Assembly (NCBI RefSeq): GCF_014651515.1
Contig: NZ_BMXA01000003.1
Location: 124,001 to 188,000 of the forward strand
DNA: 64,000 nt
Reading direction: 5' to 3'
Origin: Arenicella chitinivorans
Lineage (GTDB): Bacteria; Pseudomonadota; Gammaproteobacteria; Arenicellales; Arenicellaceae
Positions 28,058 to 37,364 of the stretch are shown here, piece after piece. Position 1 is the first letter of the stretch, and every line of letters starts with the position of its first letter. Made by a program: the position numbers and the translations under genes. The notes beneath the pieces are model-generated. The model saw nothing but the letters and a program-made list of their open reading frames with translations, was not told the origin of the DNA and searched no databases.

Positions 28058-28681
28058 ATGAGTACACTCGCAACCAGACGTTCAATTATGACGCTGTATT
28101 CTGGGACTGACTGCGTGCTGAGTCATGCCTGCCGGATTGTCGTTCGTGAGAAAGACATTGAGTGTGAAGTTGTTTACACCGATCCGTCTGACCCATGCCA
28201 GGAACTGGCAGAATTTAACCCCTACAACGAAACACCGACCTTGGTGGATCGTGATCTGGTGTTGTACGACCCATATATCATTAACGAGTATCTGGACGAG
28301 CGTTTCCCGCATCCGCCGTTGATGCCAGTTGACCCCGTGTCGCGTGCAAAACAACGTTTAATGATCATGCGTCTGAACCGTGACTGGCTGGGTTCATTCA
28401 AAGCACTCCAAGCCGATCCTAAGAACAAGGAAGCACTCAAGTTAATTCGTGATGGCTTTATCGCAATTTCGCCATTGTTCGCAGAGCAAGAGTTTGCAAT
28501 GGGTGAAGAGTACTCGTTGGTTGATGTAATTCTAGCGCCGATGCTGTGGCGTCTGCCGGTATTGAACATCATGCTGCCAAAACAAGCACAGGCAGTGGAT
28601 GAATACGCTGAGCGGTTGTTTGCGCGTCAGGCGTTTCAGGACAGCATGAGTGACAACGAGCGCGATCTGCGCGGATTCTAA
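28058..28681 (+). CDS. sspA: Stringent starvation protein A
   Basis: 207 residues, the usual size (E. coli 212). It has a glutathione-S-transferase fold: thioredoxin-like N-terminus (MTLYSGTDCVLSHACRIVVR) and a helical C-terminal domain (YSLVDVILAPMLWRLPVL). SspA binds RNA polymerase and modulates transcription under starvation and acid stress; it lacks GST activity. Its place directly after petABC and before sspB is the conserved gammaproteobacterial order. An in-frame ATG at 28088 is an alternative start. Confidence 0.94.
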   Translation: MSTLATRRSIMTLYSGTDCVLSHACRIVVREKDIECEVVYTDPSDPCQELAEFNPYNETPTLVDRDLVLYDPYIINEYLDERFPHPPLMPVDPVSRAKQRLMIMRLNRDWLGSFKALQADPKNKEALKLIRDGFIAISPLFAEQEFAMGEEYSLVDVILAPMLWRLPVLNIMLPKQAQAVDEYAERLFARQAFQDSMSDNERDLRGF

Positions 28682-28698
28682 TCCAGCATCTAAACAAC

Positions 28699-29127
28699 AT
28701 GACCTCGACTAAACCGTATCTATTGCGCGCAATCTTTGATTGGGCAGAAGACAATGGTTTTACGCCACAGGTGTTGGTGAATGCCAATGCCGACGGCGTC
28801 GAGGTGCCTGAAGCGCATGTGGTCGATGGGCAAATTGTATTAAACATCAGCTCCTCGGCCATCCAACTCCACGTTATGGATAACGAATGTTTGAGTTTTT
28901 CTGCGCGGTTCAGTGGCGTGGAACAGGATATCTTTTTGCCCATTGATTCGATTCTTGCAATCTTCGCGCGTGAAAACTCGCAGGGTATCTTTTTTGAAGA
29001 CAGCGAAGACGGCTTAGAACCTGACCCGGAACCAACGCCACCCAAGCGTAAAGTCTCTGCGCCAACTAAGTTAGAGCCAAAACAAAAATCTAAGCGTAGC
29101 GCTTCGCATTTAAAAATCATCAAATAG
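28699..29127 (+). CDS. sspB: Stringent starvation protein B (ClpXP adaptor)
   Basis: 142 residues. The N-terminal SspB fold reads KPYLLRAIFDWAEDNGFTP, VVDGQIVLNISSSAIQ and FSARFSGVEQDIFLPI, the substrate-tag-binding domain. An acidic linker (EDSEDGLEPDPEP) leads to a basic C-terminal end with SHLKIIK, the short peptide that binds the ClpX zinc domain. It delivers ssrA-tagged proteins to ClpXP. It follows sspA by 17 bp. Confidence 0.93.
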   Translation: MTSTKPYLLRAIFDWAEDNGFTPQVLVNANADGVEVPEAHVVDGQIVLNISSSAIQLHVMDNECLSFSARFSGVEQDIFLPIDSILAIFARENSQGIFFEDSEDGLEPDPEPTPPKRKVSAPTKLEPKQKSKRSASHLKIIK

Positions 29128-29173
29128 GGTTGCGGCAAACAGCTCGTTCTGTAAGAGATTGTTTCCTTTTATG

Positions 29174-29203
29174 CTTGAAACTGGCGAAACCATCTCAACA
29201 TAG
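29174..29203 (+). promoter_or_regulatory. Possible sigma-32 heat-shock promoter of hslVU
   Basis: CTTGAAA at 29174-29180 is a perfect sigma-32 -35 element. After 15 bp comes CAACATAG (29196-29203), which matches the -10 consensus CCCCATNT at the key C..CAT positions. It lies 30 bp before the hslV start, and HslVU is a heat-shock protease in relatives. Confidence 0.55.
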
Positions 29204-29233
29204 TCCTAATGAAATTTAATATCGGAGGCACCA

Positions 29234-29773
29234 ATGCCTGAGATCAGAGGCACCACCATACTGTCGGTTCGCCGAGGTAATACTGTGGTTATCGGCGGTG
29301 ACGGCCAGGTTTCCATGGGGAACACGGTTATGAAGGGTAACGCGCGCAAAGTGCGTCGTTTGCACAAAGGCAACGTGATTGCCGGTTTTGCGGGTAGCAC
29401 CGCCGATGCGTTTACCTTGTTTGAATTGTTTGACGCCAAACTGGCAAAACATCAGGGTATTCTGACTAAAGCGGCTGTGGAGCTGGCTAAAGAGTGGCGT
29501 ACGGATCGTATGCTACGTCGCCTCGAAGCATTGCTCTGCGTTGCTGACAAAGACGCCTCATATGTGATTTCCGGCAATGGGGACGTGATTGAGCCCGAAG
29601 GCGGCGTAATGGCCATTGGTTCCGGTGGCTCGTTCGCCGAATCTGCAGCGCGTGCGCTAACCCAGCATTCGGATCTAGATGCCCGCGAGATCGTGGAAGC
29701 GTCTTTAAACATTGCCGCGGATATCTGTGTTTACACTAACCACAACCTGACTATTGAAGAACTGGAGTTTTAG
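29234..29773 (+). CDS. hslV: ATP-dependent protease HslV, peptidase subunit
   Basis: 179 residues, standard for the family. After a short propeptide (MPEIRG) comes the N-terminal-nucleophile block TTILSVRRG, in which the first threonine (Thr7) becomes the active-site residue. Then [12 protein letters not shown] and [19 protein letters not shown] are both typical. Two hexameric rings of HslV dock with HslU. The start follows GGAGGC. hslU begins 2 bp after the stop. Confidence 0.96.
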   Translation: MPEIRGTTILSVRRGNTVVIGGDGQVSMGNTVMKGNARKVRRLHKGNVIAGFAGSTADAFTLFELFDAKLAKHQGILTKAAVELAKEWRTDRMLRRLEALLCVADKDASYVISGNGDVIEPEGGVMAIGSGGSFAESAARALTQHSDLDAREIVEASLNIAADICVYTNHNLTIEELEF

Positions 29774-29774
29774 T

Positions 29775-31118
29775 ATGAGCGAAATGACCCCACGTGAAAT
29801 CGTTCAGGAGCTGGATAAACACATCATCGGCCAGGCCAATGCAAAACGTTCGGTGGCGATTGCTTTGCGTAATCGCTGGCGTCGTACTCAGGTTCAAGAC
29901 GCCAGTTTGCGCGCAGAAATCACACCAAAAAATATCCTGATGATCGGCCCCACGGGTGTGGGCAAAACTGAGATCGCACGACGGCTGGCTAATCTGGCCG
30001 ATGCACCGTTTTTGAAAGTCGAGGCGACTAAATTCACTGAGGTTGGTTACGTCGGTCGTGAGGTCGATTCGATCATTCGTGATCTGGCGGATATCGCGAT
30101 CAAGCGTCAGCGCGAAGCCGAAATGAAGAAAATGCAACGCCGTGCGGAAGACGCGGCGGAAGACCGAGTTTTGGATATTCTTCTGCCACCAGCACGTGAC
30201 GTTGGTTTTAATCCAGCCTCCGGTGCGGAGCCTTCTGATGGCGCAGCACGCCAACGCTTCCGCAAAAAACTTCGTGAAGGTGAGTTGGACGACCGAGAGA
30301 TCGAAGTGGAAGTCTCGGCCAACAACATGGGCGTCGAGATCTTTGGCCCGCAAGGCATGGAGGAGCTCACCAGTCAGTTGCAAGGCATGATGAAAAACAT
30401 GGGCGCAGAGAAAAAACAAGCGCGCAAAATGCCGATCAAAGAAGCGCTGAAGGTGTTAACCGAAGAAGAAGCCAGTAAGCTGGTTAACGACGAAGATATT
30501 AAGCATGCTGCGATTCAGCGTTTAGAGAATCACGGCATTGTATTTATTGATGAAATCGACAAAATTGTTGGTCGCTCAGAAGGGGGTAAAAGCCCAGATG
30601 TCTCGCGTGAGGGCGTGCAACGCGATCTATTGCCGTTGGTGGAGGGCACCACGGTGTCAACCAAGCACGGCATGATTAAAACGGATCACATTCTGTTTAT
30701 TGGTTCGGGCGCATTTCAGCTCTCAAAACCCTCTGATCTGATTCCGGAACTACAGGGTCGTATGCCGATTCGGGTTGAGTTGTCGGCGCTCACGGTTGAG
30801 GATTTCAAGCGTATTCTAACCGAGCCAGACGCCTCTTTGACCGAGCAGTATCAGGCGCTGATGGCGACTGAAAACGTCACTTTGAGCTTTACCGATGACG
30901 GGATTGAGCGGATTGCAGAGCTAGCTTGGCAGGTTAATGAGAACACCGAGAATATCGGTGCTCGGCGACTCCACACCATGCTTGAACGATTGCTGGAAAC
31001 GGTGTCATTTGAGGCCAGTGATCGTTCCGGCGATACCGTTTCAATTGATAAGCAATATGTAAACGATCATCTTGACGAGTTGGCTGACGACGAAGATTAC
31101 GCGCGCTACATTCTGTAA
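29775..31118 (+). CDS. hslU: ATP-dependent protease HslU, ATPase subunit
   Basis: 447 residues from the ATG at 29775 (E. coli 443). Clp/Hsp100-type ATPase: [17 protein letters not shown] start, Walker [16 protein letters not shown], the inserted I-domain (about residues 110-240), Walker [15 protein letters not shown], sensor region [18 protein letters not shown], and the C-terminal tail EDYARYIL that activates HslV. It unfolds substrates and feeds them to HslV. Confidence 0.96.
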   Translation: MSEMTPREIVQELDKHIIGQANAKRSVAIALRNRWRRTQVQDASLRAEITPKNILMIGPTGVGKTEIARRLANLADAPFLKVEATKFTEVGYVGREVDSIIRDLADIAIKRQREAEMKKMQRRAEDAAEDRVLDILLPPARDVGFNPASGAEPSDGAARQRFRKKLREGELDDREIEVEVSANNMGVEIFGPQGMEELTSQLQGMMKNMGAEKKQARKMPIKEALKVLTEEEASKLVNDEDIKHAAIQRLENHGIVFIDEIDKIVGRSEGGKSPDVSREGVQRDLLPLVEGTTVSTKHGMIKTDHILFIGSGAFQLSKPSDLIPELQGRMPIRVELSALTVEDFKRILTEPDASLTEQYQALMATENVTLSFTDDGIERIAELAWQVNENTENIGARRLHTMLERLLETVSFEASDRSGDTVSIDKQYVNDHLDELADDEDYARYIL

Positions 31119-31173
31119 TACCACGCATGGTTCGTATTGCGTTTAGGGTCGACATCAATGCTATGATCGACCT

Positions 31174-31494
31174 ATGATTTTTGCTCTGTTATTTATTGTC
31201 GCGTTCGTTGTGAGCTTGGTGGCGTATTTGCTTACCAGTCGCTGGTGGATCGGGAGTTTATTGTGTGTTGGGCTCTTTACGGTGAACGCGTTGATGGATT
31301 CTGAGGCACAGGACTATTGGCAGTTCACCCTAATATTTGGCATTCCAATCGTGTTCGTGGCGAGCATTCTCGGGCCTTATGTGGTGGAGTTGCGTCGAGG
31401 AGCTGGGCTGGAAGCCGCAATTGATGACACTGTAGAAATAGAGTCGCAGCGTGGTACCGACACGCAATCCAGCGACCACCAAAACCAACAATAA
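31174..31494 (+). CDS. Small membrane protein of unknown function
   Basis: 106 residues. Three hydrophobic stretches can be seen (FALLFIVAFVVSLVAYLL, WWIGSLLCVGLFTVNAL, FTLIFGIPIVFVASILGPYV). A polar C-terminal tail rich in acidic residues and glutamine follows. No family was recognised. It lies 55 bp after hslU and 14 bp before the SDR gene in the same direction, so it is probably in the same transcript as the SDR. Confidence 0.65.
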   Translation: MIFALLFIVAFVVSLVAYLLTSRWWIGSLLCVGLFTVNALMDSEAQDYWQFTLIFGIPIVFVASILGPYVVELRRGAGLEAAIDDTVEIESQRGTDTQSSDHQNQQ

Positions 31495-31508
31495 TCGTAG
31501 GGGACAGC

Positions 31509-32354
31509 ATGCCGAATATATCTGAATTTAAGGACGCTGTGATTTGGATCACGGGCGCATCATCGGGTATTGGCGAAGCGCTGGCGCTCGCGTTTGCCAA
31601 CGAGGGCGCGCGCTTGGTTTTGTCGGCGCGCAATCAAGACACCTTGGAAGCCGTCAAAGCCAAGTGCGATCAACTGAGCGGCAAGCCAGAAAACAGTGTC
31701 GTGGTGCTGCTAGATGTGACCGACTCTTCGCAGATAGACAGCGCACTGAAAGACGTTATGGCGCATTTTGGCCGCGTTGATTTGCTCATTAATAACGCCG
31801 GTATCTCACAGCGCTCTCGTTGTTTGGATACCGAAATGTCGACTTATCGAACCATCTTCGATGTCGACGTGTTTGGACAAATGGAGCTTACAAAGGCGGT
31901 ATTGCCGGTCATGCTTGAGCAAGGACAAGGCCATATCGCTGTAACTGCCTCGGTAGCAGGAAAAATAGGCGCGCCATTTCGAACCGGGTATTCCGCAGCT
32001 AAACACGCCATGATGGGCTTTTTCGACGCGCTGCGCACGGAAGTACACGACCAGAATATTCGCGTCACCACCATTGTGCCAGGGTATATCCAAACCAATA
32101 TTTCCGCGAATGCCGTGGTCGGTGATGGTTCTAAGTTTGGTCAGCTGGATACAGACATTCGTGGTGGCATGTCGGCCACGGAGTGCGCCGAACAAATCCT
32201 ACGCGGAATGCGTAAGGGAAAGCTCGAAATCCCGGTCGGTAGAGGCATGGAAATGCAGGCGCTGTGGTTGAAACGATTTTTTCCGAACCTGCTGTTTAAG
32301 CTGGCCAATAAGCAATACCAGAAAGCAGCACGTCGTGGTGGATTCAAGTTATGA
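31509..32354 (+). CDS. Short-chain dehydrogenase/reductase
   Basis: 281 residues. Classical SDR motifs: the cofactor loop TGASSGIGEALA (TGxxxGIG), LLINNAGIS (NNAG), the catalytic serine in VTASVAGKIG and Tyr-x-x-x-Lys in YSAAKHAMMGF. The longer C-terminus and the MMGFFDALRTEV stretch place it near the DHRS7-like membrane-linked group. The substrate is unknown. It starts after a GGGGACAG ribosome site. Confidence 0.85.
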   Translation: MPNISEFKDAVIWITGASSGIGEALALAFANEGARLVLSARNQDTLEAVKAKCDQLSGKPENSVVVLLDVTDSSQIDSALKDVMAHFGRVDLLINNAGISQRSRCLDTEMSTYRTIFDVDVFGQMELTKAVLPVMLEQGQGHIAVTASVAGKIGAPFRTGYSAAKHAMMGFFDALRTEVHDQNIRVTTIVPGYIQTNISANAVVGDGSKFGQLDTDIRGGMSATECAEQILRGMRKGKLEIPVGRGMEMQALWLKRFFPNLLFKLANKQYQKAARRGGFKL

Positions 32355-32437
32355 TTCCGCCACTCAAAATGAATTGAACTGTGGCGGTGCCAACTGGTGT
32401 GCCACGACTGTGACAGGTAAGGCCTGTAAATTGACTT

Positions 32438-34015
32438 ATGCTTGATACCAAATGCACGTCGACGTTGGCGTTAATTGATCCCGAGTTGGCTTTAAACCTG
32501 AAAAGTATCGTGCGCGGGGTAGAAAAAGAAGGCCTGCGAGTCACACCTGACAATACCGTGGCACAAGACGGCCATCCGCGTGCGCTGGGCTCCACCTTGA
32601 CGCACGACAGTATCACCACCGATTACTCCGAAGCCCTGCTCGAGTTTATAACCCCAACCAGTACAAGCATCGACAACACGATTGAGTATTTGGATCGGCT
32701 GCATAAGCTCACGTTGCAGAATATTGGGCAGCAGGTGATTTGGCCGGTGAGCATGCCGTGTAGCCTGAATGGTGATGAGAGTATTCCCATCGCCGATTAT
32801 GGCACGTCGAATATTGGCCGCTTGAAGCATGTGTACCGTCAGGGTTTAGCTGTGCGCTACGGGCGAATCATGCAGTCCATCGCGGGGATTCATTATAACT
32901 TCTCACTGCCCGATAGTTTTTGGCAGGCTTATCAACAAAAGATGCAGGCCCAGTCTCTGACCTCTTCGGAATCGTTGCAAGACTTTAAATCAGCCCAGTA
33001 TTTTTCGCTGATTCGTAACTTCCGCCGATACTCATGGATTCTGCATTACCTGTTTGGTGCCTCACCCGTACTCGATCAAAGTTTCCTGAATGGGCGTGAA
33101 ACGCATCTTCAGAAATTTGGTGAGCGCACATTCGGATTGCCGTACGCAACCTCACTCCGCATGAGTGATTTGGGTTACCAAAACACCGCGCAGCAGGATT
33201 TGCACGTGTCATATTCGTCACTGCCGGAGTACGTAAAAACCCTGGGCGAAGCGATACACCAAAAGTATCCGCCGTACGAAAAGATTGGCGTTAAGGTTGA
33301 TGGTGAATATCGTCAGTTAAACACCAATGTGCTGCAAATCGAGAATGAATATTACAGCGATATTCGCCCTAAGCGCGTCACGCATTCCGGAGAAAAGCCC
33401 ATCGCTGCATTACGCGATCGTGGCGTGGAATACATCGAAGTCCGTATTCTGGACATCAATCCGTTCACCCGAGTTGGTATCTCTGCCTCGCAGATGCGTT
33501 TTATGGATGCATTCCTGCTGTATTGTCTGTTCTCACAGTGTCCTGAAGTTAGTGATAGTTGCTGCCCTGAAATTCGCGACAATCAAACCAAAGTGATTCT
33601 GGAAGGGCGCAACCCCGACCTAACCCTGCGCTGGGGCGATCACGAGATTCCGTTCAAACAGGCGGCAACCGAATTACTGTCGGCCGTGCAGGAGATTGCC
33701 GGAAAGCTAGACCAAGCACACGGTGCCGATCTACACAGTACCGCAGTGCAGGAGCAACTAGCCAAAGTCGAAAACGTGGCACTCACGCCATCCGGCCAAG
33801 TCATGCAACGAATTCAAAATGGCGAAGAGTTCCTAGAAATTGCCCGTGACCAGGCAGACCAGTTTGCTCAGCAATTTAGTGAACTCGCCGCGAATGTAGA
33901 TTTTGATCAAACGCTAAACGAAATGGCAGAAACCTCATTACGCAAACAGGCCGAATTAGAACAAAGCGACACACTGAGCTTTGACGAATTTTTGGCGGCT
34001 TATAATCAGGCGTAG
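32438..34015 (+). CDS. gshA: Glutamate-cysteine ligase
   Basis: 525 residues (E. coli 518), gammaproteobacterial type. Recognised stretches: RGVEKEGLRV near the N-terminus, DYSEALLEFITP, IHYNFSLPDSFW, GVEYIEVRILDINPF (substrate/Mg binding) and FLLYCLFSQCPEVSDSC. It makes gamma-glutamylcysteine, the first and rate-limiting step of glutathione synthesis. It stands alone; no gshB is in the window. Confidence 0.94.
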   Translation: MLDTKCTSTLALIDPELALNLKSIVRGVEKEGLRVTPDNTVAQDGHPRALGSTLTHDSITTDYSEALLEFITPTSTSIDNTIEYLDRLHKLTLQNIGQQVIWPVSMPCSLNGDESIPIADYGTSNIGRLKHVYRQGLAVRYGRIMQSIAGIHYNFSLPDSFWQAYQQKMQAQSLTSSESLQDFKSAQYFSLIRNFRRYSWILHYLFGASPVLDQSFLNGRETHLQKFGERTFGLPYATSLRMSDLGYQNTAQQDLHVSYSSLPEYVKTLGEAIHQKYPPYEKIGVKVDGEYRQLNTNVLQIENEYYSDIRPKRVTHSGEKPIAALRDRGVEYIEVRILDINPFTRVGISASQMRFMDAFLLYCLFSQCPEVSDSCCPEIRDNQTKVILEGRNPDLTLRWGDHEIPFKQAATELLSAVQEIAGKLDQAHGADLHSTAVQEQLAKVENVALTPSGQVMQRIQNGEEFLEIARDQADQFAQQFSELAANVDFDQTLNEMAETSLRKQAELEQSDTLSFDEFLAAYNQA

Positions 34016-34208
34016 GGTGAATATCTGGGGCTCGATCTACGGTGCCGAGAGAGATTTTAGATAGAAGCTTGAAATGGGCGCAACACACTCTAAGTGATCT
34101 ATTGGGTAGGGAGACAAAAGGCATTAGACTCAACCTGGCTATTATTTCATAGGGTTTCCTTAACTAAATTAATCAGTGGTAAACATCATCTATAAGGAGA
34201 AAAGATAA

Positions 34209-35627
34209 ATGAGTGAACGAGACATGAGCAAACGAAGAGATTTTATTAGTGGATCGCTGGCTTTGGGAGGGGGCGCACTTGCAAGTATGGCAATAACATC
34301 TGCAGATGCTTCTACATCTCTATCAAACAACTGCATTAATGTCACAGAAGCCCCTTATAGCGCCGTAGGTGACGGTGTCGCCAACGATACTGTTGCTTTT
34401 CAATCGGCACTAGATGATGCTGGTTCTTTAGGAGGGGGTATAGTCTTTGTTCCTACGGGTTACTATCTTCTTGATGCTATCGAGGTGCCAAGAAATGTGA
34501 CACTAAGAGGTGTGTTCGAGATGCCGCCAAACTGGAAAGCATCATTCACGACGGCAGAAAATGAACTTCCACAAGGTACAACATTGGTTGCTTCATCCTA
34601 TACAGAAGGTGTTGATGAAGCATTTATCAGCTTAGCTCATCATAATGCTACAGTTAAAGGTTTAATTATATATTACCCGGGCCAGAGCAAAACTAACCCC
34701 GTCAATTACTCATATACTATTCGTGGGGGAACACCTCAAAATCAATCATGTGACAATTTGTCAGTTATTGATGTTCTGCTTGTTAATTCTTTTAAAGGTA
34801 TCGATTTCGGTAAGTATAGGATTGGGCGGCATTTAATCCAAAGAGTCTACGGACGCCCAATCAGTGTTGGAATCTATATCGATAATTGTCAGGATACTGG
34901 TCGAATAGAAGATGTTCATTTTTGGCCTTTTTGGGCAGCCGAGCCTTCAAGTGGTGTGAACGGATACATCGCAAACAATGGTGTTGCTTTGTGGCTTAGA
35001 AAGAGTGACTGGCAAATAGTCAATAACTTTTTTTGTTTCGGCTATAAGATTGGAGTTAAGTTTGATAAGGAAGCTGAAAAAACTAATGGGAGTGGTCAAA
35101 CGTATTATCTTGGTGCGCTCGGTGGTCAAGGAACAAATGGACAGTTTACTAACCTGAATATTGATGCAGCGAATATTGGAATAGAAGCAGATTATATTGC
35201 AACACAGGGCGTTACGTTATCTAACGTAAACATTGCATGCAGCAGTTTTTACGGTGCGACGACTCGCATTGCAATCACTCAACCACAGAATGCTCAATAT
35301 AGAGGTCCGTTTACAATTACCAATGGTAATTTTTGGGGTGATTTTGCGACTAATATTATTTCTTTTGCGGGAACAAATCCTGGAGTCGAGCCTGGGCCTT
35401 TAAGGGTCAGTAATTGCCACTTTAATGGATGGACTGGTGTTGCCGCTATAAGTCTAGTTAGTGGTCGTGCTAGTATCCAGGGCAACTACTTTAAAGATCT
35501 AAGAGGTAAGTCGGTTTATATTGGGAGTGGTTGCGATCGTGTCATTATTATGGGTAACCACTTCGTCGGCAACCCTGTCGAAAACTATGGCTCACCTAAC
35601 TTGACAATAATTGCAAATAACCTTTAA
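34209..35627 (+). CDS. Tat-exported right-handed beta-helix protein (pectate-lyase-3 like)
   Basis: 472 residues. The N-terminus is a twin-arginine signal (SKRRDFISGSLALGGGALAS) with cleavage near ADAS. The segment that follows, YSAVGDGVANDTVAFQSAL with GGGIVFVPTGYYLL, is the typical start of pectate-lyase-3/GH28-related beta-helix proteins. The remainder is rich in Asn, Gly and short beta-strands. A polysaccharide substrate is likely but unknown, and no catalytic residues can be named. A strong AAGGAG ribosome site precedes it. It is more AT-rich than its neighbours and is followed by an IS remnant, suggesting it was acquired. Confidence 0.75.
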   Translation: MSERDMSKRRDFISGSLALGGGALASMAITSADASTSLSNNCINVTEAPYSAVGDGVANDTVAFQSALDDAGSLGGGIVFVPTGYYLLDAIEVPRNVTLRGVFEMPPNWKASFTTAENELPQGTTLVASSYTEGVDEAFISLAHHNATVKGLIIYYPGQSKTNPVNYSYTIRGGTPQNQSCDNLSVIDVLLVNSFKGIDFGKYRIGRHLIQRVYGRPISVGIYIDNCQDTGRIEDVHFWPFWAAEPSSGVNGYIANNGVALWLRKSDWQIVNNFFCFGYKIGVKFDKEAEKTNGSGQTYYLGALGGQGTNGQFTNLNIDAANIGIEADYIATQGVTLSNVNIACSSFYGATTRIAITQPQNAQYRGPFTITNGNFWGDFATNIISFAGTNPGVEPGPLRVSNCHFNGWTGVAAISLVSGRASIQGNYFKDLRGKSVYIGSGCDRVIIMGNHFVGNPVENYGSPNLTIIANNL

Positions 35628-35752
35628 GGAATCGAATATCTCGCGTCATAAAAGTATGAAGTACTTGCTGGCGCTATATAAAAGGACATATATGAATACC
35701 TCCCTGGTCGTCAAGCAGGCTTTTAATGAGAGTGACGATTGCAGACATATAT

Positions 35753-35785
35753 CCGGCCATGTTGACCATTGGATATCATGGCCGG
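35753..35785. repeat. Perfect 9-bp stem hairpin
   Basis: CCGGCCATG at 35753-35761 pairs exactly with CATGGCCGG at 35777-35785, with a 15-nt loop. It lies in the 328-bp gap between the beta-helix gene and the IS110 remnant. ACCTGTTTG and CAAACAGGT form a second wider inverted repeat further on. No T-run follows, so these are not terminators. The rest of the gap holds no ORF. Confidence 0.65.
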
Positions 35786-35900
35786 CCTCATTGCGATTCG
35801 CTACCTGTTTGACTTAACACCCACACGGCTATGGATAAGCCTCTGTCCATTTCAGTTACAAACAGGTTCGATCAGTCTTTCTCAGTGTTACCTACTCAAG

Positions 35901-36922
35901 CAACGTTCGGTTGGTTTTTTGTTTAATCGTTGATGGTTTGTTTAATGGCTCTGCTCTACGCCGTTCGATAATGAACCGGCAATGAATCAGGCCCTTTATG
36001 CAAAACAACCCAAACCATTCTGGCTGTTTTATTGGCGATGCCAACAATAGCTTTATGCTTACCACGTCGTTCAGCGAGCTGTACTGCCCAATGACTCAAG
36101 GGGTCATTAAGTTGATTAGCCCAGCGCATCACAACACGAGCCCCATGGATGAGCAGCATACGAAGATACGTATCACCGCGTTTGCTAATTGGCCCCAGAC
36201 GTACTCTTCCACCCGTTCCCGTTTGTTGTGGTACGAGCCCTAACCACGCGGCAAGTTGCCGCGCATTTTTGAACTGCACGCCCTTACCAATACTCGCATA
36301 AAGCGCAGGTGCGGTTATCGGGCCGATGCCCTTAATGCAGGTCAATGCCTTTGCAACAGGGTACTGCTCTATCAAGCTGGCAAGTATCGTTCTAAGTTGC
36401 GAATCTGTTTTGGCATGACACACCCATACTCGGCTAATAACCCACGAACCTGGTTTGCATTGTCGCGGCGTTGGTCTTTGATACGTGAACGTATCCGCAA
36501 TAATGTTTGAACGTCTTGTTGTTCAACCGTTTTATGTTGTACGTCATACAAATTTGGACGAAACTCCGTCTCAGCAATAGCGAGGGCATCGGTAGCATCC
36601 GTCTTATTGCCTCGGCTGAAGGCTTTTACGTGTTGGGCTGGCACCAGCCTGACCGTAAACCCCATATCGGTGAACGTGCGGGCCCAGTGGTGAGAACCTC
36701 CACACGCTTCCATAACCAACAGCGCATTTGGGTGTTGCCTCACGGCATCAATAAACTTCGCTCTTGTGACTTTTTTGTTGAATTGAACCTTGCGTGCTTT
36801 GTTAAGGCCACAAAGCTGAAAAACAGACTTGGCAATATCAATGCCTATTAATGTAATATTACTCATGATGAATACCTTTTGTTTTGATAGACCTCCCATC
36901 CTCTTGAAACAACGTTCAGTTG
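35901..36922 (-). mobile_element. Remnant of an IS110-family (IS1111-like) insertion sequence
   Basis: The element is defined by a broken IS110-type transposase. The nearly identical 13-mers CAACGTTCGGTTG (35901-35913) and CAACGTTCAGTTG (36910-36922) lie on either side of the coding part and mark its approximate ends. At about 1.0 kb it is shorter than a full IS110/IS1111 element (1.3-1.5 kb), in line with the internal deletion in the transposase. The true ends are not certain because this family lacks ordinary terminal repeats and target duplications. Confidence 0.7.
35956..36866 (-). pseudogene. IS110-family transposase, deleted and frameshifted
   Basis: Two frames together make a transposase. 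The N-terminal part starts at 36866 (MSNITLIGIDIAKSVFQL) and carries the DEDD/RuvC-like residues and NKTDATDALAIAE. It ends at a stop at 36372. The C-terminal part continues in another frame from about 36423 to 35956, with the transposase_20 block KGIGPITAPALYASIG and AWLGLVPQQTGTGGRVRLG. Between GLLAEYG and KGIGPIT there are only about 35 residues where intact relatives have roughly 80, so an internal deletion as well as a frameshift is likely. It cannot encode a working enzyme. Confidence 0.85.
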
Positions 36923-36947
36923 TCAAAGAGGGTGGGAGGTATTCATC
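36867..36947. repeat. Nested inverted repeats at the 5' end of the IS110 remnant
   Basis: Outer arms GATGAATACC (36867-36876) and GGTATTCATC (36938-36947) are exact reverse complements. Inside them, 36891-36907 (ACCTCCCATCCTCTTGA) pairs with 36923-36940 with one mismatch and one bulge. The tip contains CAAC/GTTG. The long imperfect stem recalls attC-type or REP-type hairpins that some IS110/IS1111 elements choose as targets, or a structured RNA encoded by the element. Confidence 0.7.
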
Positions 36948-37294
36948 ACAACACCCATCATAAGCGTGGCATCAGAAAACGTCACCAGTCCCAACTTTGC
37001 GGGCGAGATTAATCGAGCTGATTTGGGTAGAATCGATGCTTAAATAGCAGGGATGGGATTTTAGGCCGCAATTTCCAGATTCAAGACGATCGAATGCCTC
37101 GCATGACGCGCTACGGTCGTAGATATAGTTACCTCAGCCTAGCAGCTGGCGATGAATAACCGTCGATGGGATTCGTTGATAGTATTTGTCGGAACATGCT
37201 TGCCTGACGACGTGTTCTGAACTTCCACACATAAGCTTGTGGTTACCAAAATCTTAGTGCTAGTCACTCGCAAAGAAGCGAAGAATCTTTCGTT
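36948..37294. other. Non-coding stretch between IS remnant and TetR operator
   Basis: About 350 bases with no intact ORF. A minus-strand frame around 36970-37045 reads as protein-like (for example SINLARKVGTGDVF) but is stop-bounded and short, so it may be a decayed gene fragment. It probably holds the 5' side of the control region for the efflux operon. Confidence 0.4.
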
Positions 37295-37342
37295 GCTCTC
37301 TTAATAATTAAATCAAACGATTGATTTAATTATTAAGAGAGC
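37295..37342. promoter_or_regulatory. Perfect 22-bp palindrome, likely TetR operator
   Basis: Bases 37295-37316 are the exact reverse complement of 37321-37342, with a 4-nt centre (ACGA). The core AAATCAAACGATTGATTT has the shape of a TetR-family operator. The palindrome ends 22 bp before the TetR start at 37365. It is AT-rich with no T-run after it, so it is an operator rather than a terminator. It probably governs the TetR gene and the following efflux operon. Confidence 0.75.
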
Positions 37343-37364
37343 GTATGGTTCGCGAAATACACAC

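Noticed and set aside
31146-31173. Inverted repeat GGTCGA / TCGACC after hslU
   Set aside because: Short stem, long loop, and it runs into the next start codon; not convincing as a terminator.
32357-32387. CCGCCAC / GTGGCGG inverted repeat after the SDR gene
   Set aside because: 17-nt loop and no T-run; could be chance, so it was not annotated as a terminator.
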